Positions 8,396 through 17,483 of a DNA stretch of 64,000 nucleotides are shown piece by piece. Below the pieces are notes generated by a model, which was not told where the DNA came from, searched no databases, and saw nothing but the letters and a program-made list of their open reading frames with translations. Numbering within the stretch: the stretch's first letter is position 1; every line of letters begins with the position of its first letter. The translations under genes were made by a program, and so were the position numbers. The stretch is taken from positions 186,001 through 250,000 of the forward strand of contig NZ_LDJG01000003.1 in the NCBI RefSeq assembly GCF_001431425.1, read 5' to 3'. The stretch is from Stenotrophomonas nitritireducens (GTDB lineage Bacteria; Pseudomonadota; Gammaproteobacteria; Xanthomonadales; Xanthomonadaceae).

Positions 8396-8421
8396 CAGGA
8401 GCGCACTTCAGTGCGTTCCTG
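8396..8421 (-). terminator. Hairpin downstream of uup
   Basis: An 11-bp inverted repeat with one G-U pair (8396-8406 with 8411-8421, TTCA loop) lies 25 nt after the uup stop on the minus strand. The arms begin with CAGGAGCG, like the REP family elsewhere in the window, so it may be a REP-derived terminator. Confidence 0.5.
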
Positions 8422-8445
8422 CGGGTTTCCCCATGGCAGCCAGGA

Positions 8446-10341
8446 TCAGCTGTCCAGCTCTTCCCAGCGTGCGTAGGCCGCGTCCAGTTCGGCCTGCACT
8501 TTGGACAACTGCTGCGTGTGCGCGGTGACTTCGGCGCTGGAACGGGTATAGAACGCCGGGTCGTTCATCGCGCCGGTCAGGCCTTCCATGTCCCGTTCCA
8601 GCTGCTCGATCTTCGCCGGCAGCTGTTCCAGTTCGCGCGCGTCCTTGAAGCTGAGCTTGCGCCTGGCCGGCGCCGCCTCGGCCACGGGCGCGGCCGCCGG
8701 CTGCACGGCGGGCACCGCGGTGGCAGACGCCTTGGCCACGGCCATCGCGCTCTGCGCCGGCGCCGGGCGCTGGCGCAGCGAGTCGGTATAGCCGCCGATG
8801 TAGTCGCCCACCCTGCCCTCGCCCTCCAGCACCAGGGTCGAGGTGACCACGTTGTCGAGGAAGTCGCGGTCGTGGCTGACCAGCAGCAGGGTGCCGGTGT
8901 AGTCGCCCAGCAGCTCTTCCAGCAGCTCCAGGGTCTCCACGTCCAGGTCGTTGGTCGGTTCGTCCATCACCAGCAGGTTGGACGGCTGCGCGAACAGCTT
9001 GGCCAGCAGCAGGCGGTTGCGCTCACCGCCGGACAGGCGGGTGATCGGTGCACGCGCGCGCTCCGGGGTGAACAGGAAGTCCTGCAGATAGGCATGCACA
9101 TGCTTGCGCTTGCCGTTGAGGTCGATGAAGTCCGCGCCTTCGGCCACGTTCTCGATCGCGCTCCAGTCCTCGCGCAGGGTCGCGCGGTACTGGTCGAAAT
9201 AGGCGATCTGCAGGTTGGTGCCCTGCCGCACTTCGCCGCTGTCCGGCTGCAGCTCGCCCAGCAGCAGCTTGAGCAGGGTGGTCTTGCCGCTGCCGTTGGG
9301 GCCGATCAGGCCGATGCGGTCGCCACGCAGGATGGTGGTTTCGAAATCCTTGACCATCACCCGCTCGCCAAAGGCGAAGGAGATGTTCTTGATATCGATG
9401 ACCTTCTTGCCGGAGTTCTCGGCGCCGGCCGCTTCCAGCCTGACGTTGCCGCCCAGTTCACGGCGCTGGCTGCGCTCGTTGCGCATGGCCTTGAGCCGGC
9501 GCACGCGGCCTTCGTCGCGGGTGCGGCGCGCCTTGATGCCCTGCCGGATCCACACTTCCTCCTGCGCCAGCAGCTTGTCGAAACGGGCGTTCTCCTGCGC
9601 TTGCGCGTTGAGGCGCTCCTCGCGGCGGCGCTCGTAGTTCTCCCAGTCCCCCGGCCAGCTGGTGACCTGGCCGCGGTCGATCTCGACGATGCGGGTGGCC
9701 AGCGCACGCAGAAAGCGACGGTCGTGGGTGACGAACACCACGCAACCGTTCCAGCCCTTGAGGAAGCCTTCCAGCCAGTCGATGGCCTCGATGTCCAGGT
9801 GGTTGGTCGGCTCGTCCAGCAGCAGCACGTCCGGGCCGCCCACCAGTGCGCGCGCCAGCAGCACGCGGCGCTTCATGCCGCCGGACAGGCGCCCGAACTC
9901 GGCATCGCCATCCAGTTCCAGCTTGGTCAGGGTCTCGGCCACGCGCTGGTCCAGCGCCCAGCCATCGGCGGCATCGATCCTGGCCTGCACCTTGCCCATG
10001 GCATCGCCGTCGAACACTTCGGCATGGCTCAGGCGATGGAACTCGGCCAGCCAGTGGCCCAGCTCGCCCAGCCCGTCGGCGACCACGTCGAACACGCTGC
10101 CGGCGGCGCCATGCGGCACTTCCTGTTCCAGGCGGGTGACGCGCACGCCCTGCTGGACGCGCACTTCGCCGTCGTCGGGCTTCAACTCGCCGGCCATCAG
10201 CTTCATGAGGGTGGATTTGCCGGCGCCATTGCGGCCGATCAGGGCGATGCGCTCGCCAGTCTCGATCGACAGTTCGGCTTTTTCCAGCAACAACGGGCCG
10301 CCGACGCTGTAGTCGACGTTCTGCAGGGTGATCAAAGGCAT
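8446..10341 (-). CDS. uup: ABC-F ATPase Uup (631 aa)
   Basis: Soluble protein with two ABC ATPase domains and no membrane part. Walker A motifs are GRNGAGKST (36-44) and, in the second half, GPNGSGKTT; signature LSGG occurs in both halves; Walker B motifs are LLLDEPTNHLD and LVMDEPTNDLD. The C-terminal 85 residues are an Ala/Pro linker and a coiled coil (ELEQLPAKIEQLERDMEGL), the DNA-binding tail that distinguishes Uup from other ABC-F proteins. In E. coli, Uup affects precise transposon excision and ribosome function. A TACAAT box only 6 nt before the ATG suggests a leaderless transcript, even though it lies just 24 nt downstream of a LysR gene. Confidence 0.95.
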   Translation of the reverse strand: MPLITLQNVDYSVGGPLLLEKAELSIETGERIALIGRNGAGKSTLMKLMAGELKPDDGEVRVQQGVRVTRLEQEVPHGAAGSVFDVVADGLGELGHWLAEFHRLSHAEVFDGDAMGKVQARIDAADGWALDQRVAETLTKLELDGDAEFGRLSGGMKRRVLLARALVGGPDVLLLDEPTNHLDIEAIDWLEGFLKGWNGCVVFVTHDRRFLRALATRIVEIDRGQVTSWPGDWENYERRREERLNAQAQENARFDKLLAQEEVWIRQGIKARRTRDEGRVRRLKAMRNERSQRRELGGNVRLEAAGAENSGKKVIDIKNISFAFGERVMVKDFETTILRGDRIGLIGPNGSGKTTLLKLLLGELQPDSGEVRQGTNLQIAYFDQYRATLREDWSAIENVAEGADFIDLNGKRKHVHAYLQDFLFTPERARAPITRLSGGERNRLLLAKLFAQPSNLLVMDEPTNDLDVETLELLEELLGDYTGTLLLVSHDRDFLDNVVTSTLVLEGEGRVGDYIGGYTDSLRQRPAPAQSAMAVAKASATAVPAVQPAAAPVAEAAPARRKLSFKDARELEQLPAKIEQLERDMEGLTGAMNDPAFYTRSSAEVTAHTQQLSKVQAELDAAYARWEELDS

Positions 10342-10347
10342 GTGCGT

Positions 10348-10353
10348 ATTGTA
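10348..10353 (-). promoter_or_regulatory. Candidate -10 element of a leaderless uup transcript
   Basis: TACAAT on the minus strand is separated from the uup ATG by six bases (ACGCAC). Transcription from such a box would start at or next to the A of the ATG. There is no ribosome-binding site in the interval. Confidence 0.45.
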
Positions 10354-10365
10354 CGGGAGCCGGGC

Positions 10366-11271
10366 TCAGGCGTCGGCGAACGTGCCCTCGTCCAGCGCCA
10401 GCAGGCGGCGCAGGCTCGGCGGCACCCGCTTGCCCGGGTGCCGTACCACCCACAGTTGCCGGCGCAGCGGTGGCAAGGGCGTGGACAGCTCATGCAGCCG
10501 CCCCAGCGCGACCAGGTCGGCCACCGCGTGCCGCGACAGGCAGGCCAGGCCGAGTCCCGCCACCGCCCCCTGCTTGATCGCTTCGGTGCCCCCGAGCTGC
10601 AGCACCTCGGCCAGGCCGTGCAGGTGCGGCAGCAGCGCCTGCTCGGCCGCCTCGCGGGTGCCGGAGCCGGGCTCGCGCAGCAGCCAGCAGGCAGCGCGCA
10701 GCTGCGCCATGTCCGCTCCCGCTCGCAGCAAGGCCGCCTGCGGGTGGCGGTCGCCGAAAACGATGACCAGTTCGTCCTCGCGCCAGGTCGCCACCTCCAG
10801 GCCCGGTTCGTGGCACGGACCCTCGATCAGGCCGATGTCCACCTCCAGCCGCTGTACCGCACTGGCCACCTCACGGGTATTGCCGATCACCAGGTCGACA
10901 TGGGCCAGGCCATTGCCGTCGCGCAGGTCGGCGATGCGCGCCGGCATCAGGTAGTTGCCGATGGTGGTGCTGGCCCCGACCCGCCAGCGCACCGGCGCGG
11001 CGGCTTCATCGCCCAGGCGGAAGCGGCGTTCGATGTCGTCCATGCCTGCCAGCAATGCGCGTGCCTCCGGCAACAGGGCGCGACCGTGGCCGTTCAGCAC
11101 CAGCCGCCGTCCGATACGGTCGAACAGCGCCAGTCCGAGAAGATTCTCCAGCTCGCTCAGTGCCGCGCTCACCGCCGACTGCGACAGGCCGATGGCTTCG
11201 CCCGCGGCCGTGGTCGTTCCCGCCTCGGCGATGGCCGAGAAGATCTGCAACTGGCGCAGGGAAAGATGCAT
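10366..11271 (-). CDS. LysR-type transcriptional regulator, YeiE-like (301 aa)
   Basis: The N-terminal winged helix-turn-helix (residues 1-60, LRQLQIFSAIAEAGTTTAAG then LSQSAVSAALSELE) is followed by the periplasmic-binding-like effector domain. It is transcribed divergently from a YeiH-family transporter gene, the same arrangement as yeiE-yeiH in enterobacteria, where YeiE responds to sulfite. The 97-bp AT-rich intergenic region carries a dyad (11284-11311) likely to be its operator. The effector here is inferred from context only. Confidence 0.9.
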   Translation of the reverse strand: MHLSLRQLQIFSAIAEAGTTTAAGEAIGLSQSAVSAALSELENLLGLALFDRIGRRLVLNGHGRALLPEARALLAGMDDIERRFRLGDEAAAPVRWRVGASTTIGNYLMPARIADLRDGNGLAHVDLVIGNTREVASAVQRLEVDIGLIEGPCHEPGLEVATWREDELVIVFGDRHPQAALLRAGADMAQLRAACWLLREPGSGTREAAEQALLPHLHGLAEVLQLGGTEAIKQGAVAGLGLACLSRHAVADLVALGRLHELSTPLPPLRRQLWVVRHPGKRVPPSLRRLLALDEGTFADA

Positions 11272-11283
11272 GATTTACCTACT

Positions 11284-11311
11284 AGATAGATAATTCATAC
11301 AAATACTATCT
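11284..11311. promoter_or_regulatory. Candidate LysR operator between the regulator and yeiH
   Basis: AGATAG (11284-11289) and CTATCT (11306-11311) form a 6-bp inverted repeat with 16 bp between, in the most AT-rich stretch of the area. It lies 13 bp upstream of the LysR start codon and 57 bp upstream of yeiH, where autoregulation and activation would both be possible. Confidence 0.4.
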
Positions 11312-11368
11312 GTTTTACGGATTGAATGACGGGGGTCAGGATGGGCCACCTCCTGATAACCGTCCGTC

Positions 11369-12427
11369 ATGAACACCGCCATGCAAGGGCCGGCCCCGGC
11401 CCGTCGCTCCCGCTTCCTCCCCGGCCTGCTGCTGACCCTCGCCATCGCCGGCCTGTCCATCTGGCTCGGCACCCTGCCGTGGCTGCAGGCGCACGGCATC
11501 AGTGCGCTGACGCTGGCCATCGTGATCGGCATCGCCCTGGGCAACACCGTCTATGGCGCGCTGGCGCCGCGCGCGGCGGCCGGCGTCGGCTTCTCCAAGG
11601 CCACGCTGCTGCGCGCCGGCATCATCCTCTACGGCCTGCGCCTGACCCTGCAGGACATCGGACAGGTCGGCGCCACCGGCGTGGTGATCGACGCGCTGGT
11701 GCTGTGTTCCACCTTCGCCCTGGCCTGGTGGCTGGGCTGCCGGGTGCTGGGACTGGAACGCAACACCGCCCTGCTGATCGGCGCCGGCAGCTCCATCTGC
11801 GGTGCCGCCGCGGTGATGGCCGCCGAACCGGTGGTCAAGGGCCGCGCCGAACAGGTGGCCGTCGCCGTGGCGACCGTGGTCGTGTTCGGCACGCTGGCGA
11901 TGTTCCTGTACCCGCTGCTCTACCAGTGGGGCGTGGCCGCCGGCTGGATGCCGCTGGACGAGACCGGCTTCGGCGTGTTCACCGGTTCCACCGTGCACGA
12001 GGTGGCGCAGGTGGTGGCCGCCGGACGCGCGGTCAGCCAACCGGCCGCCGATGCCGCGGTCATCGCCAAGATGGTGCGGGTGATGATGCTGGCGCCGTTC
12101 CTGGTCGGGCTGTCGACGCTGCTGGCGCGCGGTCGCCCTGCCGGCGACGGCCAGCGCTCGAAGATCACCGTGCCGTGGTTCGCCTTCGGCTTCATCGCCA
12201 TGGTCGGCTTCAACTCGCTGCAGTTGCTGCCCACGCGCCTGGTCGCCACGCTGGTCGACCTGGACACCGTCCTGCTGGCGATGGCGATGGCGGCCCTGGG
12301 CCTGACCACGCATGTCTCGGCCCTGCGCCAGGCCGGCGCCAGGCCGATGCTGCTGGCGGTACTGCTGTTCGCCTGGCTGATGGGCGGCGGGATGCTGATC
12401 AACCTCGGCGTGCGCGCCCTCCTGTAG
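11369..12427 (+). CDS. yeiH: YeiH/UPF0324 family putative sulfate or sulfite exporter (352 aa)
   Basis: Integral inner-membrane protein with about ten hydrophobic helices. Family hallmarks are the internal repeats and the motifs [23 protein letters not shown] and [16 protein letters not shown]. Relatives are annotated as sulfate exporters, though direct evidence is thin. The start at 11369 is the first ATG of the frame giving a normal N-terminus ([10 protein letters not shown]). The divergent LysR gene is its probable regulator. The stop codon TAG is formed by the GTAG head of an adjacent repeat element (12424-12491). Confidence 0.92.
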   Translation: MNTAMQGPAPARRSRFLPGLLLTLAIAGLSIWLGTLPWLQAHGISALTLAIVIGIALGNTVYGALAPRAAAGVGFSKATLLRAGIILYGLRLTLQDIGQVGATGVVIDALVLCSTFALAWWLGCRVLGLERNTALLIGAGSSICGAAAVMAAEPVVKGRAEQVAVAVATVVVFGTLAMFLYPLLYQWGVAAGWMPLDETGFGVFTGSTVHEVAQVVAAGRAVSQPAADAAVIAKMVRVMMLAPFLVGLSTLLARGRPAGDGQRSKITVPWFAFGFIAMVGFNSLQLLPTRLVATLVDLDTVLLAMAMAALGLTTHVSALRQAGARPMLLAVLLFAWLMGGGMLINLGVRALL

Positions 12428-12491
12428 GCGCAGCCTCGGTTGCGAAGGGCTTTCCCGCCAAGCCCCCTTTCGCGACTGAAGCCACTCCTAC
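12424..12491. repeat. Degenerate GTAG-headed inverted REP pair between yeiH and dbpA
   Basis: The element opens with GTAGG and closes with CCTAC, with degenerate inner arms (GCGAAGGG toward CCTTTCGCG, then GACTGAAGCCACTCC). It is a worn copy of the unit seen intact at 55339-55404. The left end supplies the yeiH stop codon, and the right end touches a TACATT box 27 bp before dbpA. Confidence 0.6.
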
Positions 12492-12521
12492 ATTCCGTCG
12501 TGGCATCTGCGAAAATGCCGC

Positions 12522-13898
12522 ATGACCGATTTCTCTTCGCTGCCGCTGATCCCGGCCCTCGCTCCCGGCATCGACGCGCTGGGCTATACCGCCATGACCC
12601 CGGTGCAGGCACTGAGCCTGCCGCCGATCCTGGAAGGGCGCGACGTGATCGCACAGGCCCCCACCGGCAGCGGCAAGACCGCCGCTTTCGGCCTGGGCCT
12701 GCTCAACCGGCTCGACCCGGCCACCATCCGCACCCAGGCGCTGGTGCTGTGCCCCACCCGCGAACTGGCCGACCAGGTCGGCAAGCAACTGCGCAAACTG
12801 GCCACCGGCATTCCCAATCTCAAGCTGCTGGTGCTGACCGGTGGCGTGCCGCTGGGCCCGCAGCTGGCCTCGCTGGAAGCGCACGACCCGCAGGTGGTGG
12901 TGGGCACGCCCGGCCGCGTGCAGGAGCTGGCGCGCAAGCGCGCGCTCAACCTCGGACAGGTGCGCACCTTCGTGCTCGACGAAGCCGACCGCATGCTCGA
13001 CATGGGCTTCGAGGAACCCATCCGCGAAATCGCCGGCCGCACCCACAAGGAGCGCCAGAGCCTGCTGTTCTCGGCAACCTTCCCCGATGAAATCCGCGAA
13101 CTGGCGCGCGCCCTGCTCAACGAACCGGTGGAAGTCACCATCGACGGCCAGCAGGAAGCCCCGGCCATCAAGCACCTGTTCTTTGAGGTCGAATCCGCGC
13201 ACCGGCAGAAGGCGCTGGCCGGCCTGCTGCTCAAGTACACGCCCGAATCGGCGGTGGTGTTCTGCAATACGCGCAAGGACGTGGACGAGGTGGCCAACTC
13301 GCTGCGCCAGTTCGGCTTCTCCGCGCTGGCCCTGCACGGCGACATGGAACAGCGCGACCGCGACGAAGTGCTGCTGCAGTTCTCCAACCGCAGCTGCAAC
13401 GTGCTGGTCGCCAGCGACGTGGCCGCGCGCGGCCTGGACGTGGAAGACCTCGCCGCGGTGGTCAACTACGAGATGCCCAGCGACCTGGACACTTACCGCC
13501 ACCGCGTCGGCCGCACCGCCCGCGCCGGCCGCAGCGGCCTGGCGCTGAGCCTGGTCGCCGGCCGCGAGCGCCACCGCGCCGACGCGCTGGAAGCCGACCA
13601 GGGCAGCGCCCTGGACTGGCAGAAGACGCCGCTGGCCACCGCGCGTCCGGCACAGCTGCCGCAGGCGGCGATGACCACGCTGCGGATCGACGGCGGCAAG
13701 ACCGACAAGCTGCGCGCCGGCGACATCCTCGGCGCCCTCACCGGCGATGCCGGGCTCTCGGCCAAGGCCATCGGCAAGATCGACATCTTCCCCACCCGCT
13801 CCTACGTCGCCATCGCCCACGAACACGCCGGCAAGGCCGTGGCGCGGCTGGAGGCCGGCAAGATCAAGGGCAAGCGGTTCCGCGTACGCAAGATGTAG
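12522..13898 (+). CDS. dbpA: ATP-dependent RNA helicase DbpA (458 aa)
   Basis: DEAD-box helicase acting late in 50S subunit assembly, targeted to 23S rRNA hairpin 92. The helicase core carries motif I (PTGSGKT, about residue 45), II (DEAD in VLDEADRMLD), III (SAT) and VI (HRVGRTARAG). The C-terminal 75 residues (MTTLRIDGGKTDKLRAGDIL to KGKRFRVRKM) match the RRM-like DbpA RNA-binding domain, which separates it from RhlE-type helicases. Length is that of E. coli DbpA (457). It stands alone, with a repeat element upstream and a convergent apt gene downstream. Confidence 0.96.
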   Translation: MTDFSSLPLIPALAPGIDALGYTAMTPVQALSLPPILEGRDVIAQAPTGSGKTAAFGLGLLNRLDPATIRTQALVLCPTRELADQVGKQLRKLATGIPNLKLLVLTGGVPLGPQLASLEAHDPQVVVGTPGRVQELARKRALNLGQVRTFVLDEADRMLDMGFEEPIREIAGRTHKERQSLLFSATFPDEIRELARALLNEPVEVTIDGQQEAPAIKHLFFEVESAHRQKALAGLLLKYTPESAVVFCNTRKDVDEVANSLRQFGFSALALHGDMEQRDRDEVLLQFSNRSCNVLVASDVAARGLDVEDLAAVVNYEMPSDLDTYRHRVGRTARAGRSGLALSLVAGRERHRADALEADQGSALDWQKTPLATARPAQLPQAAMTTLRIDGGKTDKLRAGDILGALTGDAGLSAKAIGKIDIFPTRSYVAIAHEHAGKAVARLEAGKIKGKRFRVRKM

Positions 13899-13991
13899 CG
13901 CCGGAACACAGGCGCGCCGCCCGGAACATTCCGGCTGGCATGAAACCGCAGGTGTGGCGCCCGCTCCGCACCGGACTCTGGCGGTGAAACC

Positions 13992-14017
13992 CCGGTGCGG
14001 GGCAGGCCCGGCACCGG
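13992..14017. terminator. Hairpin between convergent dbpA and apt
   Basis: CCGGTGC (13992-13998) pairs with GCACCGG (14011-14017), and three more G-C pairs form inside after one mismatch. It lies 25 nt before the apt stop codon and 94 nt after dbpA. No T-tract follows, so the terminator call is weak. Confidence 0.35.
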
Positions 14018-14042
14018 CGATGCGGCGGCGTGCCGACCGTGC

Positions 14043-14573
14043 TCAATACACAAGCGTGGCCTGCAGCGGCAGGCCATCGGGCCAGCGCGGGCGACCGCCC
14101 AGCCCCTCCAGCTCCACCAGCACCGCCGCACCCAGCACCTCGGCCTCGAGCCGACGCGCCAACATCAGCGCCGCGGCGAGCGTGCCGCCGGTCGCCAGCA
14201 CGTCGTCGACCAGCAGCACCCGCGTCCCCGGCACGACGGCCCCGGCGCAGACTTCGATGCGGTCGCTGCCATATTCCAGCGCGTATTCCTGCATCAGGGT
14301 GGCGCCGGGCAGCTTGCCCGGCTTGCGCACCGGCACGAAGCCGGCGTCCAGTTCCAGCGCGAGCGCAGCGCCGAGGATGAAACCGCGCGCTTCGACGCCC
14401 AACACCGCCTGCACGCCGGCCGCACGCCATGGATCGGCCATCGCCACGATCGCCGCACGGAAAGCGGCGGCATCGGCCAGCAACGGCGTGATGTCCTTGA
14501 AGCCGATGCCGGGCCGGGGGAAATCGGCCACGTCGCGGATCGTACTGGACCAATCAGGATATGCGTTCGTCAT
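14043..14573 (-). CDS. apt: Adenine phosphoribosyltransferase (176 aa)
   Basis: Purine-salvage enzyme forming AMP from adenine and PRPP. The PRPP-binding motif is [14 protein letters not shown]; the family signatures [15 protein letters not shown] near the N-terminus and [10 protein letters not shown] are present. Start 14573 (MTNAYPDW) fits other Apt proteins; in-frame ATGs at 14582 and 14645 would extend it without homology and have no ribosome-binding site. The gene lies 23 nt after the stop of selO on the same strand and may be cotranscribed with it. Confidence 0.95.
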   Translation of the reverse strand: MTNAYPDWSSTIRDVADFPRPGIGFKDITPLLADAAAFRAAIVAMADPWRAAGVQAVLGVEARGFILGAALALELDAGFVPVRKPGKLPGATLMQEYALEYGSDRIEVCAGAVVPGTRVLLVDDVLATGGTLAAALMLARRLEAEVLGAAVLVELEGLGGRPRWPDGLPLQATLVY

Positions 14574-14596
14574 GTGAGCCATTGAGCCGTGGGGAA

Positions 14597-16156
14597 TCAG
14601 GAACTGCACGACAGCATCGAACAACCCGCGCGCTCGCGCGCCCATTCCGGTCGCCGGCGCGCGAACGCCTCGCGGCCGGGCTGTTCTTCGCAGGGACGCC
14701 GCATCACCGCCAGCAGTTCGGCGATGCCGGCCGCATCGCCCTGCTCGGCGCGGTCGATGGCCTCCTGCGCCAGCCAGTTGCGCAGCACGTATTTCGGGTT
14801 GGCCGCGCGCATGATGCGACGCCGTTCCCCGGCGGGCAGGCCGGCATCGCGCACGCGCGCGGCATGGCGCTGCAGCCAGTCCAGCAGGTCCGGCATCACC
14901 CGTGCTCGGCGCCCGGGCGAATAGAACGCTTCTTCCAGCACGCCCGCATCCGGCTGATGCGGATCGACATCGGCCAACGCACGGAAAGCGAGGGTCATGT
15001 CCATCTCGCCTTCGTGCAGCAGTTTCCGGAACTGCGCCATCAGTACCTCGTCGCCCTCGCGATATGCGCCGAGACCAAGCTTGGCGAGCAGATGCCCGCG
15101 ATCTTCCGCGGCGAAACGCGCCTGGAAGGCATCCAGCCCCGCCTGCAGCGGCGCCGCTTCATCGAACAGCGGCGACACCGCCTGCGCCAGCCGGACCAGG
15201 TTCCAGTACGCCACCTGCATCTGCGTGCCGAAGCGGTAGCGGCGGCCCTGCGCGTCGGTGGTGTTCGGCGTCCAGTCCGGGTCGTAGTCCTCGACCCAGC
15301 CATACGGACCGTAGTCGATGGTCAGGCCGAGCACGGACATGTTGTCGGTGTTCATCACCCCGTGCACGAAGCCCACCCGCATCCACTGCGCGACCATCGT
15401 CGCGGTGCGCATGCAGATCTCGGCGAACCAGTCGGCCCGACGCGAGGGACCGGGCTGCAGGTGCGGGAAATCGCGGTCGATGCAGAAATCCACCAGCCGC
15501 TGCAGCAGCGCAAGGTCGCCACGCGCGGCCGGCAGCTCGAAACTGCCGAAGCGGATGAACGAAGGCGCCACCCGGCACACCACCGCGCCCGGCTCGCCGC
15601 GCGCATGGCCGTCATAGAACATGTCGCGCACCACGGTTTCGCCGGTGGCGACCAGGCTCAGGGCGCGCGTGGTCGGTACGCCGAGGTGATGCATGGCCTC
15701 CGAGCACAGGAACTCGCGGATCGACGAACGCAGCACCGCCCGGCCATCAGCGCCGCGCGAATAGGGCGTTGGCCCTGCCCCCTTGAGCTGCAGTTCCCAG
15801 CGCCGGCCGTCGGCCAGCAGTTCGCCGAGCGAAATGGCGCGGCCGTCGCCCAGTTGCCCGGCCCACTGCCCGAACTGGTGCCCACCATAATTGGCCGCCC
15901 ACGGCTGCATGCCGGCATACAGCGCATTGCCACCGAATACCCGGGCGAAGTCCGGTGCCTGCACGGTTGCCTCGTCGATCCCCAGCATCGTCGCCACTTC
16001 GGGCGAATGCGCCAGCAACCGCGGCGCCACCACCGGCGTGGGCATCACCTGCGACCAGGCCGCGCCCAGTACCTCGCGGCGGCGCGATCCGGCTTCAGCA
16101 TCGCCGGGCAGTTCGTGCAGGAAACGGTTGTCGAAATGCAGCGCGGAAGTATCCAT
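14597..16156 (-). CDS. selO: Protein adenylyltransferase SelO (519 aa)
   Basis: Pseudokinase-fold enzyme that transfers AMP from ATP to Ser/Thr/Tyr of target proteins and helps redox homeostasis in E. coli. Visible are the inverted-ATP-binding features [22 protein letters not shown]-type loop (motif split here as [12 protein letters not shown] and [13 protein letters not shown]), [13 protein letters not shown] and [17 protein letters not shown], which hold the catalytic Asp and Asn. The C-terminus CSMLSCSS has cysteine at the place where eukaryotic SelO has selenocysteine. Start 16156 ([12 protein letters not shown]) matches relatives; the frame stays open upstream to 16360 but without similarity. 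Confidence 0.95.
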   Translation of the reverse strand: MDTSALHFDNRFLHELPGDAEAGSRRREVLGAAWSQVMPTPVVAPRLLAHSPEVATMLGIDEATVQAPDFARVFGGNALYAGMQPWAANYGGHQFGQWAGQLGDGRAISLGELLADGRRWELQLKGAGPTPYSRGADGRAVLRSSIREFLCSEAMHHLGVPTTRALSLVATGETVVRDMFYDGHARGEPGAVVCRVAPSFIRFGSFELPAARGDLALLQRLVDFCIDRDFPHLQPGPSRRADWFAEICMRTATMVAQWMRVGFVHGVMNTDNMSVLGLTIDYGPYGWVEDYDPDWTPNTTDAQGRRYRFGTQMQVAYWNLVRLAQAVSPLFDEAAPLQAGLDAFQARFAAEDRGHLLAKLGLGAYREGDEVLMAQFRKLLHEGEMDMTLAFRALADVDPHQPDAGVLEEAFYSPGRRARVMPDLLDWLQRHAARVRDAGLPAGERRRIMRAANPKYVLRNWLAQEAIDRAEQGDAAGIAELLAVMRRPCEEQPGREAFARRRPEWARERAGCSMLSCSS

Positions 16157-16284
16157 CGGCACAAGATGGGGGCTGGGCACGGTGTCACAAGCGCCGCTGC
16201 CGGACGGGCGCGCGCCCGCATCAGGCATCGCAGGGAACGCCTCGTCACTTCGCCCGTCCATGCCCCGAGCCGGAAGATGTCCAT

Positions 16285-16309
16285 AAAAAAGCCGCCCGGA
16301 GCGGCTTTT
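16285..16309 (-). terminator. Hairpin with T-tract upstream of selO
   Basis: AAAAGCCGC and GCGGCTTTT pair around a 5-nt loop, and on the minus strand the stem runs into TTTTTTA. It is the second of two tandem minus-strand hairpins behind the cold-shock gene and would isolate selO from it. Confidence 0.7.
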
Positions 16310-16360
16310 GACATCGCCCCTCGATGGCCCGGAAGGTCGCCGCCTGCAGGGCGGACGCAA

Positions 16361-16393
16361 ACAAAAACGCCGGAAGCTTTCGCTTCCGGCGTT
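16361..16393 (-). terminator. Rho-independent terminator of the cold-shock gene
   Basis: A perfect 12-bp stem (16366-16377 with 16382-16393) with a 4-nt loop lies 30 nt after the stop. On the minus strand it is followed by TTTTTGTTT. Confidence 0.88.
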
Positions 16394-16422
16394 CTGGCTA
16401 CCTTGCGGTGGCGGGAGGTCGA

Positions 16423-16632
16423 TTAGACCGCCTGCACCTGGTCAGCCTGCATGCCCTTCTGGCCCTGCACGGCGACGAAGGTCACCTTCTGGCCTTCCTG
16501 CAGCGACTTGAAGCCGGTGCCCTGGATGGCACGGAAGTGCACGAACAGGTCGGGGCCGCTTTCCGGGGTGATGAAACCAAAACCCTTGGCATCGTTGAAC
16601 CACTTCACCGTGCCGGTCTGACGCTCAGACAT
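16423..16632 (-). CDS. Cold-shock domain protein (69 aa)
   Basis: Single OB-fold nucleic-acid-binding protein of the CspA/CspD family, an RNA chaperone. RNP1 is KGFGFI (16-21) and RNP2 is DLFVHF (28-33), with the usual TGTVKWFN start. Length is typical. A clear AGGAG ribosome-binding site is present 7 nt upstream, and two strong terminators follow. About 300 bp of non-coding sequence upstream leaves room for the long 5' leader found in many cold-inducible csp genes, but no defined cold-box could be recognised, so cold induction is only inferred. Confidence 0.96.
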   Translation of the reverse strand: MSERQTGTVKWFNDAKGFGFITPESGPDLFVHFRAIQGTGFKSLQEGQKVTFVAVQGQKGMQADQVQAV

Positions 16633-16949
16633 TACAAACTCCTGGAACTATTGATTGGAAATCGCAGCCGCCGGGGATCGGGGCCGAGACTGAGTTGCAG
16701 GCGTTGGTAAAACGGAACGATGAGCGGATCGGTGAGGATCAGCTGCATCAGGCCACGATTCACGGTGACCCTTGCAAGCACAGTGGGGCGAAAGATACGC
16801 GGCTTTCCGCCAAAAAGCGACAAATACCGTATTCATCGGTCCGGGCGGGCGGCGCCCGGGCAACAATCCCGGCAAATTCATTGACTTGGCGCCTCCCTGC
16901 AGGGTCCGCATACCCCGGAGTGGTCACCCTGGCGGCTAGACTGCGCGGC
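16633..16949. other. Intergenic region between the cold-shock gene and yaiI (317 bp)
   Basis: Divergent promoter region. It holds the ribosome-binding site and presumed leader of the cold-shock gene on the minus strand and, at its right end, TAGACT (16937-16942) seven bases before the yaiI ATG. I see no additional gene: frames here are short and compositionally unlike neighbours. Confidence 0.5.
16937..16942 (+). promoter_or_regulatory. Candidate -10 element of a leaderless yaiI transcript
   Basis: TAGACT fits the TAnnnT pattern and is separated from the ATG at 16950 by seven bases (GCGCGGC), with no ribosome-binding site between. Transcription would begin at or near the start codon. Confidence 0.4.
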
Positions 16950-17423
16950 ATGGAATACACCGCCATCGCCTCCTCGCCGAGGATCTGGGTAGACGCCGAC
17001 GCCTGCCCCGCCGTCATCCGCGACATCCTGTACCGCGCCGCCGGGCGCACCCGGATCGAGGTGGTCCTGGTCGCCAACCGCTGGCTGCAGACACCGTCCT
17101 CGCGCTTCATCCGCGCCATGCAGGTGGCCGGCGGCCCGGACGTGGCCGACGACGCGATCGTCGAGCGCGTCGCCGCTGGCGACCTGGTGGTGACCCAGGA
17201 CATCCCGCTGGCCGCCCGGGTACTGGCCAAAGGCGCTGCCGCGCTCGATCCGCGCGGCGAGCCGTTCAGCGCGGACAGCATCGCGCAGCGCCTGTCGATA
17301 CGCGATTTCATGGCCGAACTGCGCGGCGCCGGCGTGCAGACCGGCGGTCCGCCCAGCCTGCATGCACGCGACCGGCAGGCCTTCGCCGCGCGGCTCGACC
17401 AGTGGCTGGCGCGGCAACGCTGA
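16950..17423 (+). CDS. yaiI: YaiI/YqxD family (DUF188) protein (157 aa)
   Basis: Small cytoplasmic protein with a PIN-like, NYN-related fold. The family signature [15 protein letters not shown] (about residues 11-25), [12 protein letters not shown], and [19 protein letters not shown] with conserved acidic residues are all present, suggesting a metal-dependent nuclease-like site, but no activity is established for the family. The start at 16950 gives a length close to E. coli YaiI (152); the frame extends further upstream only as non-homologous sequence. Confidence 0.92.
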   Translation: MEYTAIASSPRIWVDADACPAVIRDILYRAAGRTRIEVVLVANRWLQTPSSRFIRAMQVAGGPDVADDAIVERVAAGDLVVTQDIPLAARVLAKGAAALDPRGEPFSADSIAQRLSIRDFMAELRGAGVQTGGPPSLHARDRQAFAARLDQWLARQR

Positions 17424-17483
17424 AGCGCAGGCCGCCGGGCGTGCGCCCGCGCAGTAGAATGGCGGTCTTTGCCCCGTGATCCC

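Noticed and set aside
13921-13934. CCGGAACATTCCGG as a LexA-type operator
   Set aside because: It is a 14-bp palindrome but lies after the dbpA stop, far from any promoter, and does not fit the LexA consensus.
16633-16823. 63-codon minus-strand frame upstream of the cold-shock gene
   Set aside because: It lies in the presumed leader and has no ribosome-binding site or similarity that I can see.
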